Of a stretch of DNA of 39,352 nucleotides, positions 14,233 through 22,674 are shown one piece after another. The stretch's first letter is position 1, and each line of letters starts with the position of its first letter. The notes below the pieces were generated by a model that saw only the letters and a list, made by a program, of their open reading frames with translations, did not search any database and was not told the DNA's origin. The stretch is from Anaerolineaceae bacterium. Lineage in GTDB: Bacteria; Chloroflexota; Anaerolineae; Anaerolineales; Anaerolineaceae. The position numbers and the translations under genes were made by a program. The stretch lies in contig PWSY01000181.1 in the NCBI GenBank assembly GCA_003563055.1, forward strand, positions 1-39,352, in the 5' to 3' direction.

Positions 14233-15429
14233 TTATAATCCACCTGTTATCGACATAAAATCATCGGATTGAAGTTGTAAGAAGCGGACGATATCACGCC
14301 GGCGAACCATCCCAAAAACCTGGTCACCTTCCATTACTATCAATTGCCGGATGGCGTTTTTACTGATGGTGGTTAATGCGTTATGGGCATCATCATCAGG
14401 TGAAATTGTTTTCAGCTCATCTCGAGGTGTCATAATTTCAGAGACATACAGTGTAGACCGATCCGGCCCTTTTACTTTCCTGACATCGTCCAAACAAACA
14501 ATGCCGACCAACCGGTCATCATCCATCACAGGGAAGGCGTGATCATCTGTTTGCATAATATAATCTTCAACCAGCGCGTCCACTGTAATGTTGGAAGGGA
14601 CAGTTGGCGGGTTTTGTTTGGTCATTTTTCGAACTGGCACATTTTCTAAAACATCCCGAATGATTATTTGTTGATAACTTCGACTGGCTGCATTATTTAA
14701 GAACCATCCAATCAAAATCAGCCATAAGCCCCCGATGAATCCCTCCCCAAAAAATGGGATCTGGATGCCAAAAATCATCGAAATGCCACTGACAATCATT
14801 ACCCAAGCAACGCCCTGCCCCACAAATGAAGCCCAACGGGTTGCTTTTCGTAAATTATCGGTGATTGCCCAGAAAATGGATCGAAGCACCCTGCCGCCAT
14901 CTAGTGGAAAGCCTGGAATCATGTTGAACACACCCAGTAGCACATTGACCGACCCCAGCCACATTGCCAGCGTTCGTAAAGGCCCCAACCCTTCCAGGAT
15001 CTGCATGGGTTGGGTTGCTTGAAACGTGTCCAATTCAAGTCCAATTCCGCCCAGCAGGATCAAAGCTAATCCAAGCAGGATGCTGACAACCGGACCCATG
15101 ACGGCCATGATGAACTCTGCACCTGGTGATTTGGGCTCTTCCCGTATGTTAGCGATACCACCAAATAAGAACAACATGATGCTGTCAACTGGGATACCCT
15201 GAGACTGTGCCACCAGTGAATGCCCCAACTCGTGAGCCAGAACCGATAAAAAGAACAACAGAGAAGCACTTACACCCATGACAATGGAAAAGACAAGCGA
15301 CCAGTCTGGTTGTATCTGAGCAAAAACAGATGTCAGGTTCCAGGATATCAGCAGAAAAATCAGCAACCAGCTCCAATCTATCCTGATTTTTATGCCAAAG
15401 AGTCTGGCAATTTGTATCCCTCTGTCCAT
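14233..15429 (-). CDS. site-2-protease (M50) family membrane metallopeptidase with two CBS domains
   Basis: An intramembrane zinc protease of 398 residues. About six hydrophobic segments occupy residues 1-245. The zinc motif HELGH is at 66-70, and the third ligand lies in NMIPGFPLDGG at 169-179, so the active site is complete. Two CBS domains follow (about 268-328 and 332-390), which in this subfamily sense adenine nucleotides or similar ligands and could gate proteolysis by energy state. GAGGAG precedes ATG 15429. The BON gene follows 13 bases downstream and GAPDH lies 33 bases upstream, all on one strand. The closest functional parallel I know is Rv2625c of the mycobacterial DosR regulon. 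Its substrate may be an anti-sigma factor or a membrane regulator, which is inference. Confidence 0.93.
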   Translation of the reverse strand: MDRGIQIARLFGIKIRIDWSWLLIFLLISWNLTSVFAQIQPDWSLVFSIVMGVSASLLFFLSVLAHELGHSLVAQSQGIPVDSIMLFLFGGIANIREEPKSPGAEFIMAVMGPVVSILLGLALILLGGIGLELDTFQATQPMQILEGLGPLRTLAMWLGSVNVLLGVFNMIPGFPLDGGRVLRSIFWAITDNLRKATRWASFVGQGVAWVMIVSGISMIFGIQIPFFGEGFIGGLWLILIGWFLNNAASRSYQQIIIRDVLENVPVRKMTKQNPPTVPSNITVDALVEDYIMQTDDHAFPVMDDDRLVGIVCLDDVRKVKGPDRSTLYVSEIMTPRDELKTISPDDDAHNALTTISKNAIRQLIVMEGDQVFGMVRRRDIVRFLQLQSDDFMSITGGL

Positions 15430-15462
15430 AATTATCTCCTCACTTTAATATTTTGTATGCAC

Positions 15463-16467
15463 CTATGATTGGCTGACATAAGCTGCCAGGTCAACACAAC
15501 GGAGGGCATATCCCCATTCATTATCGTACCAGGCAAGCACTTTGACATCATGCTCCCCGATGACCATGGTTGATGGCAGGTCCACAAGTGCTGAATATTC
15601 CAGTCCAACAATATCTGCTGATACCAATTCTTCATCCGTTACACCGAGAATGCCTTTTAACCCATCCGTTTCTGCTGCCTGTCTAAAGGCAGTATTTACA
15701 CTTTCGACTGAGACAGGATGCTTGGTGTGGGCCACAAAGTCGACGATTGAACCAACAGGGATTGGCACTCGAATGGCCATACCGTCCATTTTCCCCTTCA
15801 ACTGTGGTAAAACGACAGTTGTTGCAACCGCGGCGCCTGTGGTTGTGGGCACGATAGAAACCGCGCCAGCCCGGCCCCGACGCCATTTTTTACGAGGCGC
15901 ATCTACAATCGCTTGAGAGCTGGTATACGCATGAATAGTGGTTAAAAGACCTGATTCGATACCGAAATTCTCATCCAATACCTTTGCGACGGGTGCCAAA
16001 CAATTTGTTGTACAAGAGGCATTGGATATTATAAAGTGTTTACTCGGGTCAAAAAGGCCTTCATTGACCCCCATGCAGATGGTTACATCTTCATTCTTAG
16101 CAGGGGCAGTGATGATCACGCGTCTTGCGCCTGCTTCAAGATGCTTTGAAGCGCCTTCGCGATCGGTGAAGAAACCAGTCGAATCGATGACTAGTTCAAC
16201 CCCCAGTTCCTTCCAGGGCAGATCAGCGGGGCTCTTTTCGCTGGTGAATTTAATTTCTTTCCCATCAAAGACAATCGATCCGCTCTTGTTTTGAATAGAT
16301 TGAGCAGGGTTGTCCTGAACGGAATCATATTTTAATAGATACAGTAAATTATCCAGGGGAGCAATGTCATTGACTGCAACAAGCTCGAGAGCTTTGTTTT
16401 CGAGAATTTGTCTGAAAACGAGCCTTCCAATGCGTCCAAATCCATTGATGGCAACTTTGGTTGTCAT
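15463..16467 (-). CDS. gap: glyceraldehyde-3-phosphate dehydrogenase, type I
   Basis: A 334-residue glycolytic enzyme that converts glyceraldehyde 3-phosphate, phosphate and NAD to 1,3-bisphosphoglycerate. NAD fold: NGFGRIGR at 8-15 and Asp34 in AVNDIAP, which favours NAD over NADP. The catalytic pair is Cys152 in SNASCTTNC and His179 in TTIHAYT. C-terminal YDNEWGYALR is standard. Slightly unusual are RAGAVSIVPTTTG, where most have AAxNIIPTTTG, and a FVAHTKHPVS segment, so this may be a second, divergent copy. AAGGATAAT precedes ATG 16467. It lies alone among stress genes, not with pgk or tpi, suggesting a role in maintaining ATP under energy limitation. Confidence 0.94.
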   Translation of the reverse strand: MTTKVAINGFGRIGRLVFRQILENKALELVAVNDIAPLDNLLYLLKYDSVQDNPAQSIQNKSGSIVFDGKEIKFTSEKSPADLPWKELGVELVIDSTGFFTDREGASKHLEAGARRVIITAPAKNEDVTICMGVNEGLFDPSKHFIISNASCTTNCLAPVAKVLDENFGIESGLLTTIHAYTSSQAIVDAPRKKWRRGRAGAVSIVPTTTGAAVATTVVLPQLKGKMDGMAIRVPIPVGSIVDFVAHTKHPVSVESVNTAFRQAAETDGLKGILGVTDEELVSADIVGLEYSALVDLPSTMVIGEHDVKVLAWYDNEWGYALRCVDLAAYVSQS

Positions 16468-16630
16468 TAATTATCCTTTCTTAATATGAGATTGCGCAAA
16501 AGTAATTATTAATATCGTAATGGGAAATGATAAACTATAGGAGTGGAAACTGTTGTGATGGAAATTGAAAAGAGTTAGATAAGTTGGACTTTCGTGGGTA
16601 AGAAAATATCTTCATAATGTTCATTTACCC
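16468..16630. other. AT-rich spacer upstream of GAPDH
   Basis: 163 bases, strongly AT-rich. GTAATTATTA at 16502-16511 shares ten bases with the palindrome upstream of the BaeRF gene. It must hold the GAPDH promoter and the 3' end of the receiver-like gene, but no clear terminator hairpin is visible. Confidence 0.3.
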
Positions 16631-17023
16631 TTAATTACCTTCCTGACCTTTCGACATTTTGAGCGCTTTTAACACAAAATTTCTAAATTCATTGATCTCC
16701 AAAGGTTTTTCTAAGCAATAAATGTTTCCCAAGCTTTCTCTTTGCTCTCGGAAGATATTGCAACCCAAAACCGTGATCCAGATGATTTTCATTTCTGGAT
16801 TTGATTTTTTCGCATATTGGGTTACCTCCAAACCTACGGGATCAATTCGGCTCAGTTCTGTAATTAATAAATCCACCTCATTTGTATCGATTAGTTGTTT
16901 AATTTTATGTTTCCAATGAGAAGCATGAATGGATAGGTCCTCCTTGTATTTTGATAGGCTCCGGTCTAATACAAAGCGGACGCCATCATATCTTTCATAT
17001 AAAACAATGTTTTTGTCATTCAT
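16631..17023 (-). CDS. degenerate response-regulator receiver (pseudo-receiver) protein
   Basis: A 130-residue single-domain protein with the order of a CheY-like receiver but altered phosphorylation residues. The acidic pair after strand 1 is replaced (NIVLYERYDG), and the phospho-acceptor Asp position is Glu56 in DLLITELSRID. The switch Thr (Thr84 in IIWITVLG) and the conserved Lys106 in CLEKPL are kept. Such a Glu may mimic the phosphorylated state or mark a non-phosphorylated adaptor. No output domain is present. ATG 17023 is preferred to a TTG at 17071 that falls within a tandem repeat. It lies downstream of the kinase-regulator pair on the same strand and may bind one of those proteins. 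Confidence 0.7.
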   Translation of the reverse strand: MNDKNIVLYERYDGVRFVLDRSLSKYKEDLSIHASHWKHKIKQLIDTNEVDLLITELSRIDPVGLEVTQYAKKSNPEMKIIWITVLGCNIFREQRESLGNIYCLEKPLEINEFRNFVLKALKMSKGQEGN

Positions 17024-17057
17024 AAAAGAGACTCTAGTCGCTTTATAAACATATCGA

Positions 17058-17085
17058 TTGTTGGCGTACAATTGTTGGCGTACAA
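17058..17085 (-). promoter_or_regulatory. two tandem 14-bp dyads, candidate operator
   Basis: TTGTTGGCGTACAA occurs twice in direct succession (17058-17071 and 17072-17085), an exact repeat. Each unit is itself a dyad, TTGT-N6-ACAA. The pair lies 35-62 bases upstream of the pseudo-receiver start, where a promoter operator would be. A short-period duplication of no function is the alternative. Confidence 0.45.
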
Positions 17086-17221
17086 TGCCATTGGTAGAAT
17101 AAGCTTACGATCTTTAATTTAATTCAACGTTTAATCTGTACGGATTATGTGTTTGACTTGGTTTTGGTTAGTTGTTGTTTGGTTGGTGAATTACACAACA
17201 ACCCAAAAAACAGGATATTGA

Positions 17222-17941
17222 TTATGGGTCAGGTTTTAAGCGGTAACCTATGCCACGCACGTTCAAAATATATTCGGGATGTGAGGAATCCTGCTCTACT
17301 TTTTGCCTGAGGCGATGAATATACCATTTGATCACCTGCCGGGCTTCTATGATATCCTCTGGTTGGTAGCCTCGTACCACTTCAACCAGTTCTTCAGGGG
17401 ATATAACCCGATCACTATTTCTTAATAAGTGCGTGATGAGTTTAAATTCACTGGGTGTCAGGTCTAAGAGTTCATCATTCATTAATACCCTGTGGAGTCC
17501 TTCGTCAACCTCAAAGGGTCTTTTTCTCAGGATATGATGGTATTCATCATTGGTTTTGATCCTGGATTTTTTTCGTGCATCCAGAACTTCTTTTACAACT
17601 TCGCGTAATTCATTGGGAGAAAGTGGTTTTTGCACATACTTCTCAATCCCGTGGTCAATGGCCTTCATGGCACTTTCAAGGCTGCCATGGGCAGTAAAAA
17701 TGATCACACTTGTTTCAGGCCAACGCCAGCGGATGGCTTCCAAGACCTTTATCCCATCCACCTTACCACCCAACTTGAGATCTAATACCACCAGATCAAA
17801 GGGTGTATCTCGCAATAGGTTTAAAGCTTCGTTACCAGATTTGGCGGTTGTGACATCATGACCGCTTCGGTGGAGGGTTTCCTCGACAAAAAACCGAACA
17901 CCAGGTTCATCATCAACGATTAATGTGTGTATTTTCTGCAT
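17222..17941 (-). CDS. two-component response regulator, OmpR/PhoB type
   Basis: A 239-residue DNA-binding regulator. The receiver domain (1-120) has Asp10/Asp11, phospho-acceptor Asp54 in VVLDLKLGG, Thr83 and Lys105 in VQKPL, so it is fully equipped. A linker leads to a winged-helix trans_reg_C domain (about 150-237) with LLDLTPSEFKLITHLLRN, VIKWYIHRLRQKVE and YILNVRGIGYRLKP. The start follows GGGAG. It sits 4 bases downstream of the PAS histidine kinase gene, and the two form an operon and a cognate pair. The targets are unknown. Tandem direct repeats near 11878 and 17058 are candidates, as this class binds repeated half-sites. Confidence 0.93.
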   Translation of the reverse strand: MQKIHTLIVDDEPGVRFFVEETLHRSGHDVTTAKSGNEALNLLRDTPFDLVVLDLKLGGKVDGIKVLEAIRWRWPETSVIIFTAHGSLESAMKAIDHGIEKYVQKPLSPNELREVVKEVLDARKKSRIKTNDEYHHILRKRPFEVDEGLHRVLMNDELLDLTPSEFKLITHLLRNSDRVISPEELVEVVRGYQPEDIIEARQVIKWYIHRLRQKVEQDSSHPEYILNVRGIGYRLKPDP

Positions 17942-17945
17942 GATA

Positions 17946-19463
17946 TTAACTCCCGCTACCTGTTAAAGTGTTATCAGGCAGCCATAAACTAAACTCAGTA
18001 CCTTTACCGGCCTCACTTCTCACCTTTAATGAACCGTTGTGATCATCTATAATCTGTTTACAAATATACAGACCCAATCCCAAGCCATCTTCCTTGGTTG
18101 TTTGAAATGGCTCGAAAAGGCGGTTTATTTGTTCTGACGTCATCCCGACACCTGTATCCCGCACCTTAATCTTGACACCGCCCGAATTTTCTCCATAAGC
18201 AATATCTAAAAATAAGCTTCCGCCATCTGGCATTGAATCAATTGCATTCATTATCAGGTTTAAGATAACTTGTTGAATTTGATCTTTAGAGGCATATGTC
18301 ATTGGAGGGGGACCCTGGTAAAGAAACACCGGTTTTATCTTGCGATCATATAATCGATTTTTTGTCAGAATAAGGACATCATCGATTACTTTCTGAATGT
18401 CAACAGATGATTTTTCATGAGGATCTGCTTTTCTATTAAGGTCTCGCAGTCTCTTAACGATCCGAGCGCTGCGTTGCAGTTCTTCCATGGCCATGTTTAT
18501 GTAGACGAGTAAATTGCGATCATCGTTGCCGAGTAATTCTTCTGCTAGGCCCAAACAACCAATGGATGTCTGCAAAGGGTTGTTGATTTCATGCGCCAGC
18601 GATGCCGCTAAACGACCTGTCAGGGCCAGCTTTTCAGATTGAATCAGTGCTGTGTGGGTGTCCTGCTGGTTGGTGATATCTTCGGTGATCATCATATACT
18701 TATCAAACTTATCATTATTGTCGATAATGTGTGATAAAGAGATTTCCACTATCCTGGGATTTTGTTCGCTTTCACCAATAATAATCACATTTTTTTGATG
18801 TTTTTCTCCAGTTTTATTGATCAGATCAAATAAAGAATTAACGCTTTTCTTGGCGTGATCCTTAAAGATTTCAGTATAGTGTTTATTTACAATTTGGTCT
18901 TCAGGCAAACCAAAATGATGCGTAAAAATAGGATTAAAATCCTCAATATTTCCCTCGCTATCCATGACAACGATTCCGATTGAAGCATTATTGAAAATGA
19001 TTTCGTAATGTTTATAGGACCAATCGTTTAGCGCATCTTTAGGAGCACATTTTCCGAAGGTACTCTCAAATAAATCCACGTCTATGGGCACGCCCATTAT
19101 TAGAACTGACGGATCACCGGAAGATATTTCCAGACCGTTGGCTGCACTGACTAGCATTGTTTTAACCACAGATTGCTTATCTACCAGGGTCATTAATTGC
19201 CATTGGTTACGATTATCTTGCTGGAATTTTTGATTCTCTAGGAAATTTAACAGTTTCTTCTGGTCTTTACCTGAGAAAAAATTGATGAATGACAACCCTC
19301 GTGATTCTTGCTCATTATTCATCGATAAGAATTCAGTCATAACATAGTTCATGTATTTAATCTGAAGATTATCTCCTAATAATACACAAGCAAATGGCGA
19401 GACATTAAGAAAATCACGAACTTCTTCTTTGATTGCCATGTCTATGAGGTCCTTGGTTTTCAT
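17946..19463 (-). CDS. soluble PAS-domain sensor histidine kinase
   Basis: A 505-residue kinase without membrane segments, so it should sense a cytoplasmic signal. An N-terminal PAS-like domain (about 15-125) and a clearer second PAS (about 150-265, IGIVVMDSEGNIEDFN) precede the HisKA domain with phospho-acceptor His291 in SLAHEINNPLQTS. The HATPase domain has an N box (LNLIMNAIDSMP), G1 DTGVGMT and G2 GLGLGLYICKQI. The HEINNPLQ form resembles NtrB-like kinases. No heme or flavin ligand motif is obvious. The regulator gene follows by 4 bases. The start site has only a weak AGAAAG before it. The stress island around it suggests sensing of redox or energy state, which is inference. Confidence 0.93.
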   Translation of the reverse strand: MKTKDLIDMAIKEEVRDFLNVSPFACVLLGDNLQIKYMNYVMTEFLSMNNEQESRGLSFINFFSGKDQKKLLNFLENQKFQQDNRNQWQLMTLVDKQSVVKTMLVSAANGLEISSGDPSVLIMGVPIDVDLFESTFGKCAPKDALNDWSYKHYEIIFNNASIGIVVMDSEGNIEDFNPIFTHHFGLPEDQIVNKHYTEIFKDHAKKSVNSLFDLINKTGEKHQKNVIIIGESEQNPRIVEISLSHIIDNNDKFDKYMMITEDITNQQDTHTALIQSEKLALTGRLAASLAHEINNPLQTSIGCLGLAEELLGNDDRNLLVYINMAMEELQRSARIVKRLRDLNRKADPHEKSSVDIQKVIDDVLILTKNRLYDRKIKPVFLYQGPPPMTYASKDQIQQVILNLIMNAIDSMPDGGSLFLDIAYGENSGGVKIKVRDTGVGMTSEQINRLFEPFQTTKEDGLGLGLYICKQIIDDHNGSLKVRSEAGKGTEFSLWLPDNTLTGSGS

Positions 19464-19642
19464 CTTTCTTGATGGTTAATAAAACACTTATTATTTTAAT
19501 TCCTACCTCAATGCACCTTAAAAGTAAAACTGTCCATACTTGTGCAGACGATTAGCGTTATTCAAACCACTTGCAGCCTTAATCATGTAAGGCAGGTTAA
19601 ACGAAACTGTGGAAGGATTTTGAGGTTAATAAATTAATTATT
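19464..19642. other. spacer between histidine kinase and P-type ATPase genes
   Basis: 179 bases. A perfect GCCTTA-ATCATG-TAAGGC dyad lies at 19576-19593, about 50 bases after the ATPase stop when read on the - strand. No T-run follows, so whether it terminates transcription or is an operator for the kinase gene is open. Confidence 0.3.
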
Positions 19643-22360
19643 TTAGAGCCAGGTATTAAACCGGCGCACATACAGCGTCTTTACCAGTTGAATGAGAGCA
19701 CAGTAACCGATCAAAGTCAGTGTCAGCCATAGGAAATAGATTGGTGGCAATGGTTCCAAACCAATACCAGTACCAAAGCCAGTGAAGGGTATTACCAATC
19801 CGATTATCATGACGGCAACCGTCATGATAATTACTGGTTTGCTGGCGGTTGACTGGATAAATGGTATTTTACTGGTCCGAATCATGTGTACGATTAATGT
19901 TTGCGATAACAGACCCAAGACAAACCATCCACTGTGGAAAAGTGACTGCTGACCTACCGTATTAGCACTAAACACAAACCACAACAACGCAAATGTTGTG
20001 AAATCAAATATGGAACTCACGGGGCCAATGAAAACTGTGAAACGTGTGATGCTCTTGGGGTCCCACTTGCGTGGGCGAATGATGAATTCATCATCCACAT
20101 GGTCCCATGGGATTGCTAGCTGCGATACATCATAGAGCATGTTTTGGATAAGCAAATGGAGGGGCAGCATTGGGGGAAAAGGTAAGAAGATGCTGGCAAC
20201 AAGAACACTGAAGACATTCCCAAAATTGGAGCTAACGGTCATTTTGATGTACTTCATGATATTTCCAAACACCAGCCGACCCCGACCCACACCTTCCTCG
20301 AGAACCATTAAACTTTTTTCCAGTAATAGGATATCGGCCGATTCCTTTGCAATGTCGACCGCATTGTCAACAGAAATGCCAACATCAGCATCACGCAGGG
20401 CTGGTGCATCGTTGATACCATCTCCAAGAAACCCAACAGCATGCCCATTGTGTTTTAGGGCATTGAGAATTTTTGATTTTTGTAAAGGAGCTGTCCTTAC
20501 AAACACGTTTGCTTTCTCGACAACCGGACTTAAGGTCTCAGCTGTCATCTGATCAATCTGATGGCCTTCATACAGATCAGTAATGCCAAAACCAATTTCT
20601 CGGCAGATCCTCCGGGTAGCAATCTCGTTATCACCGGTGATAACAACCACTCTCACACCGCGTTTGTTTAATGCACTTATTGCTGCGCCCGATGTTTCTT
20701 TTGGGGGGTCGAAAAAACCTACAAAACCAATCAGGATCAAATCATTTTCATCCTCCTTTTGAAAATCAACGATACCCGGGACAACTGGTTTATAGGCAAC
20801 CAGAAGTACTCTGAGCCCACCCTCAATTAAATTATTGGCCCTCTTGATGATATCTTTTTGCAGTTCAGGTGTTAATAACGAGACTTCACCATCTCGTTCA
20901 ACCTTCGTTGAGATTGAGAGCATCTCATCGATAGCGCCTTTACAAATCAACAAAGGCTCCCCTTGCTGGTTTTCTACAATCACCGACACCCGCCTCCGCT
21001 CCGTTTGAAAAGGTATCTCGGTAATTTTATTATAGTCATTTAATGACGGATAATTCTCTGCCACTGGATGTAACATGACGGCGTCATCTAATGGATTTCT
21101 CAAACCTGTTTGAAAATAGCTGTTTAGTTGTGTATGATGTAGAACAAAGGCATCTTCTTCACCCTGAATGTTGAGGTACGCTTCCAGCGCCACTGAATCA
21201 TAGGTCAAAGTACCTGTTTTGTCGGTGCACAGAACGTCCATTGCACCCAGATTCTGGATAGCATTCAGCCGCTTGACGATTGTCTTACGCTGAGCCATCT
21301 CAATGGTACCTTTTGCCAGGTTGGCGGTCACAATTGTTGGGAGCATTTCTGGCGTGAGACCTACTGCGACAGCCAAAGAAAACAGTAAGGCTTGAAACCA
21401 TTCTCCGCGGACAAAGCCGTTGATCAGAAATATGATTGGTACCATCACCAGCATTAACCTGATCAGCATCAAACTGACATTCTTTACACCGATATCAAAA
21501 TTTGTGGGTGGATGGTGGCCGACAAGCTCTTCAGACATTGAACCGAAATATGTGTCATTACCCGTGGAAAGCACGATCGCTTTTGCTGAACCGCTCACCA
21601 CATCTGTACTCATAAAACCGATATTGTCCAAATCCAAGGCATTGATATCGGTGAAATCAACAAGTTTATCGAATTCAATTTGTCTTTCTTCAGATGTCGC
21701 AAATTTTTCGACTGGCAATGACTCACCCGTTAACGCAGCTTCATTCACAGATAAGTTATTGAGTTCAATAAGCCTGACATCGGCAGGGATGATATCGCCG
21801 GCCGCCAGATGAATGATGTCGCCAGGAACAATTTCATTGGTGGGCAGTTTTTGTATCCCGGTGTCACTTCTTTCGACCATGGCAGTGTTCTGCACCAATG
21901 AAAGCAGTTTTTCAGCCGCTTGACTGGCCTGGTATTCCTGGATGAAAGTGAGAATTACACTGACAAGAATAAGAATACTGATAATAATTAATGCTGTGAG
22001 GTCTCTCTCAGCTGGTGGCGCAAACACATATTCCGTCAGGAAAGATGCTGTTGCCAGGATGATCAATATCCCAATAAACGGATCAATAAAAGCACTTAAT
22101 AATTGGCGGTACCAAGCAGGCGCCTTCTCGTGGGCGATTTCATTTTTTCCAAATTGTTTTAAGCGATGTCTGGCTTCTTCAGAAGTTAGTCCGTTGCTTG
22201 ATGTATTTTGGTCGCTTAATACCTTATCTGACCCCAATACTGACGCTTCGATTATTCGATTGGATGCCTGGATCACAGCTGTTTCCATCTCTCTGGTATG
22301 AATTTCATGTCCTGAGAGCCTTGCAATGATTTTCTCAATGTGATGATAAACTTTTTGCAT
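19643..22360 (-). CDS. mgtA: magnesium-transporting P-type ATPase, MgtA/MgtB type (P3B)
   Basis: A membrane cation pump of about 905 residues that uses ATP to import Mg2+ (family function). Standard motifs, numbered from ATG 22360: TGES at about 211, phosphorylated Asp380 in CTDKTGTLT, then VITGDN and FLGDGINDAPAL. Typical of the MgtA subgroup are the C-terminal NFGNVFSVLVAS, LPLHLLIQNMLYDVSQ and IPWDHVDDEFI blocks. Ten membrane segments are expected and about that number are seen. GTG 22372 overlaps the GAGGAG ribosome site, so ATG 22360 is chosen. No M-box-like leader was recognised upstream, so control is more likely by the nearby two-component system or another factor. Confidence 0.94.
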   Translation of the reverse strand: MQKVYHHIEKIIARLSGHEIHTREMETAVIQASNRIIEASVLGSDKVLSDQNTSSNGLTSEEARHRLKQFGKNEIAHEKAPAWYRQLLSAFIDPFIGILIILATASFLTEYVFAPPAERDLTALIIISILILVSVILTFIQEYQASQAAEKLLSLVQNTAMVERSDTGIQKLPTNEIVPGDIIHLAAGDIIPADVRLIELNNLSVNEAALTGESLPVEKFATSEERQIEFDKLVDFTDINALDLDNIGFMSTDVVSGSAKAIVLSTGNDTYFGSMSEELVGHHPPTNFDIGVKNVSLMLIRLMLVMVPIIFLINGFVRGEWFQALLFSLAVAVGLTPEMLPTIVTANLAKGTIEMAQRKTIVKRLNAIQNLGAMDVLCTDKTGTLTYDSVALEAYLNIQGEEDAFVLHHTQLNSYFQTGLRNPLDDAVMLHPVAENYPSLNDYNKITEIPFQTERRRVSVIVENQQGEPLLICKGAIDEMLSISTKVERDGEVSLLTPELQKDIIKRANNLIEGGLRVLLVAYKPVVPGIVDFQKEDENDLILIGFVGFFDPPKETSGAAISALNKRGVRVVVITGDNEIATRRICREIGFGITDLYEGHQIDQMTAETLSPVVEKANVFVRTAPLQKSKILNALKHNGHAVGFLGDGINDAPALRDADVGISVDNAVDIAKESADILLLEKSLMVLEEGVGRGRLVFGNIMKYIKMTVSSNFGNVFSVLVASIFLPFPPMLPLHLLIQNMLYDVSQLAIPWDHVDDEFIIRPRKWDPKSITRFTVFIGPVSSIFDFTTFALLWFVFSANTVGQQSLFHSGWFVLGLLSQTLIVHMIRTSKIPFIQSTASKPVIIMTVAVMIIGLVIPFTGFGTGIGLEPLPPIYFLWLTLTLIGYCALIQLVKTLYVRRFNTWL

Positions 22361-22674
22361 CGTGCGGATCACTCCTCAAATTTAACGTTTCAAAATTTCA
22401 AGTTTATTTTACACCAAGAAAAGATCGGACGATGACGATTGTCGAAATTCACAAAAGCAAGGGGTTTTTGAGTATCATATTCACTAAAAGACCAACCTTT
22501 CAAACCAAAACCAGACTATTTAACAATCCTGAATTGAACCCATTAACCTTGTAATGAATGATAATGGTAAACTAATATATAAACACTTTCTGTGTATGGA
22601 AAGTTAACGCCAAGCATTTAAGTATCAGCGAAATTATTTAAATTAAAACCAGCCGTAGTAAGGAGCTGAGGATC
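22361..22674. other. 314-bp divergent promoter region between mgtA and the UspA gene
   Basis: No gene is seen. It must contain promoters for both directions. For the + strand a TTGTAA (22549-22554) and TAATAT (22573-22578) with 18-base spacing are the best hexamers, both imperfect. A CCATTA / TAATGG dyad (22540-22545 and 22562-22567) surrounds that -35. The - strand has an AT-rich run near 22400-22415 but no convincing pair. I could not recognise an Mg2+ riboswitch. Confidence 0.4.

Noticed and set aside
17171-17202. GTTGTTGT / ACAACAAC hairpin as terminator of the kinase-regulator operon
   Set aside because: On the - strand the T-run precedes rather than follows the hairpin, and the loop of 16 bases is large.
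22361-22674. Mg2+ riboswitch (M-box) ahead of mgtA
   Set aside because: I could not find the conserved M-box core or a terminator/antiterminator pair; only ordinary AT-rich sequence is seen.
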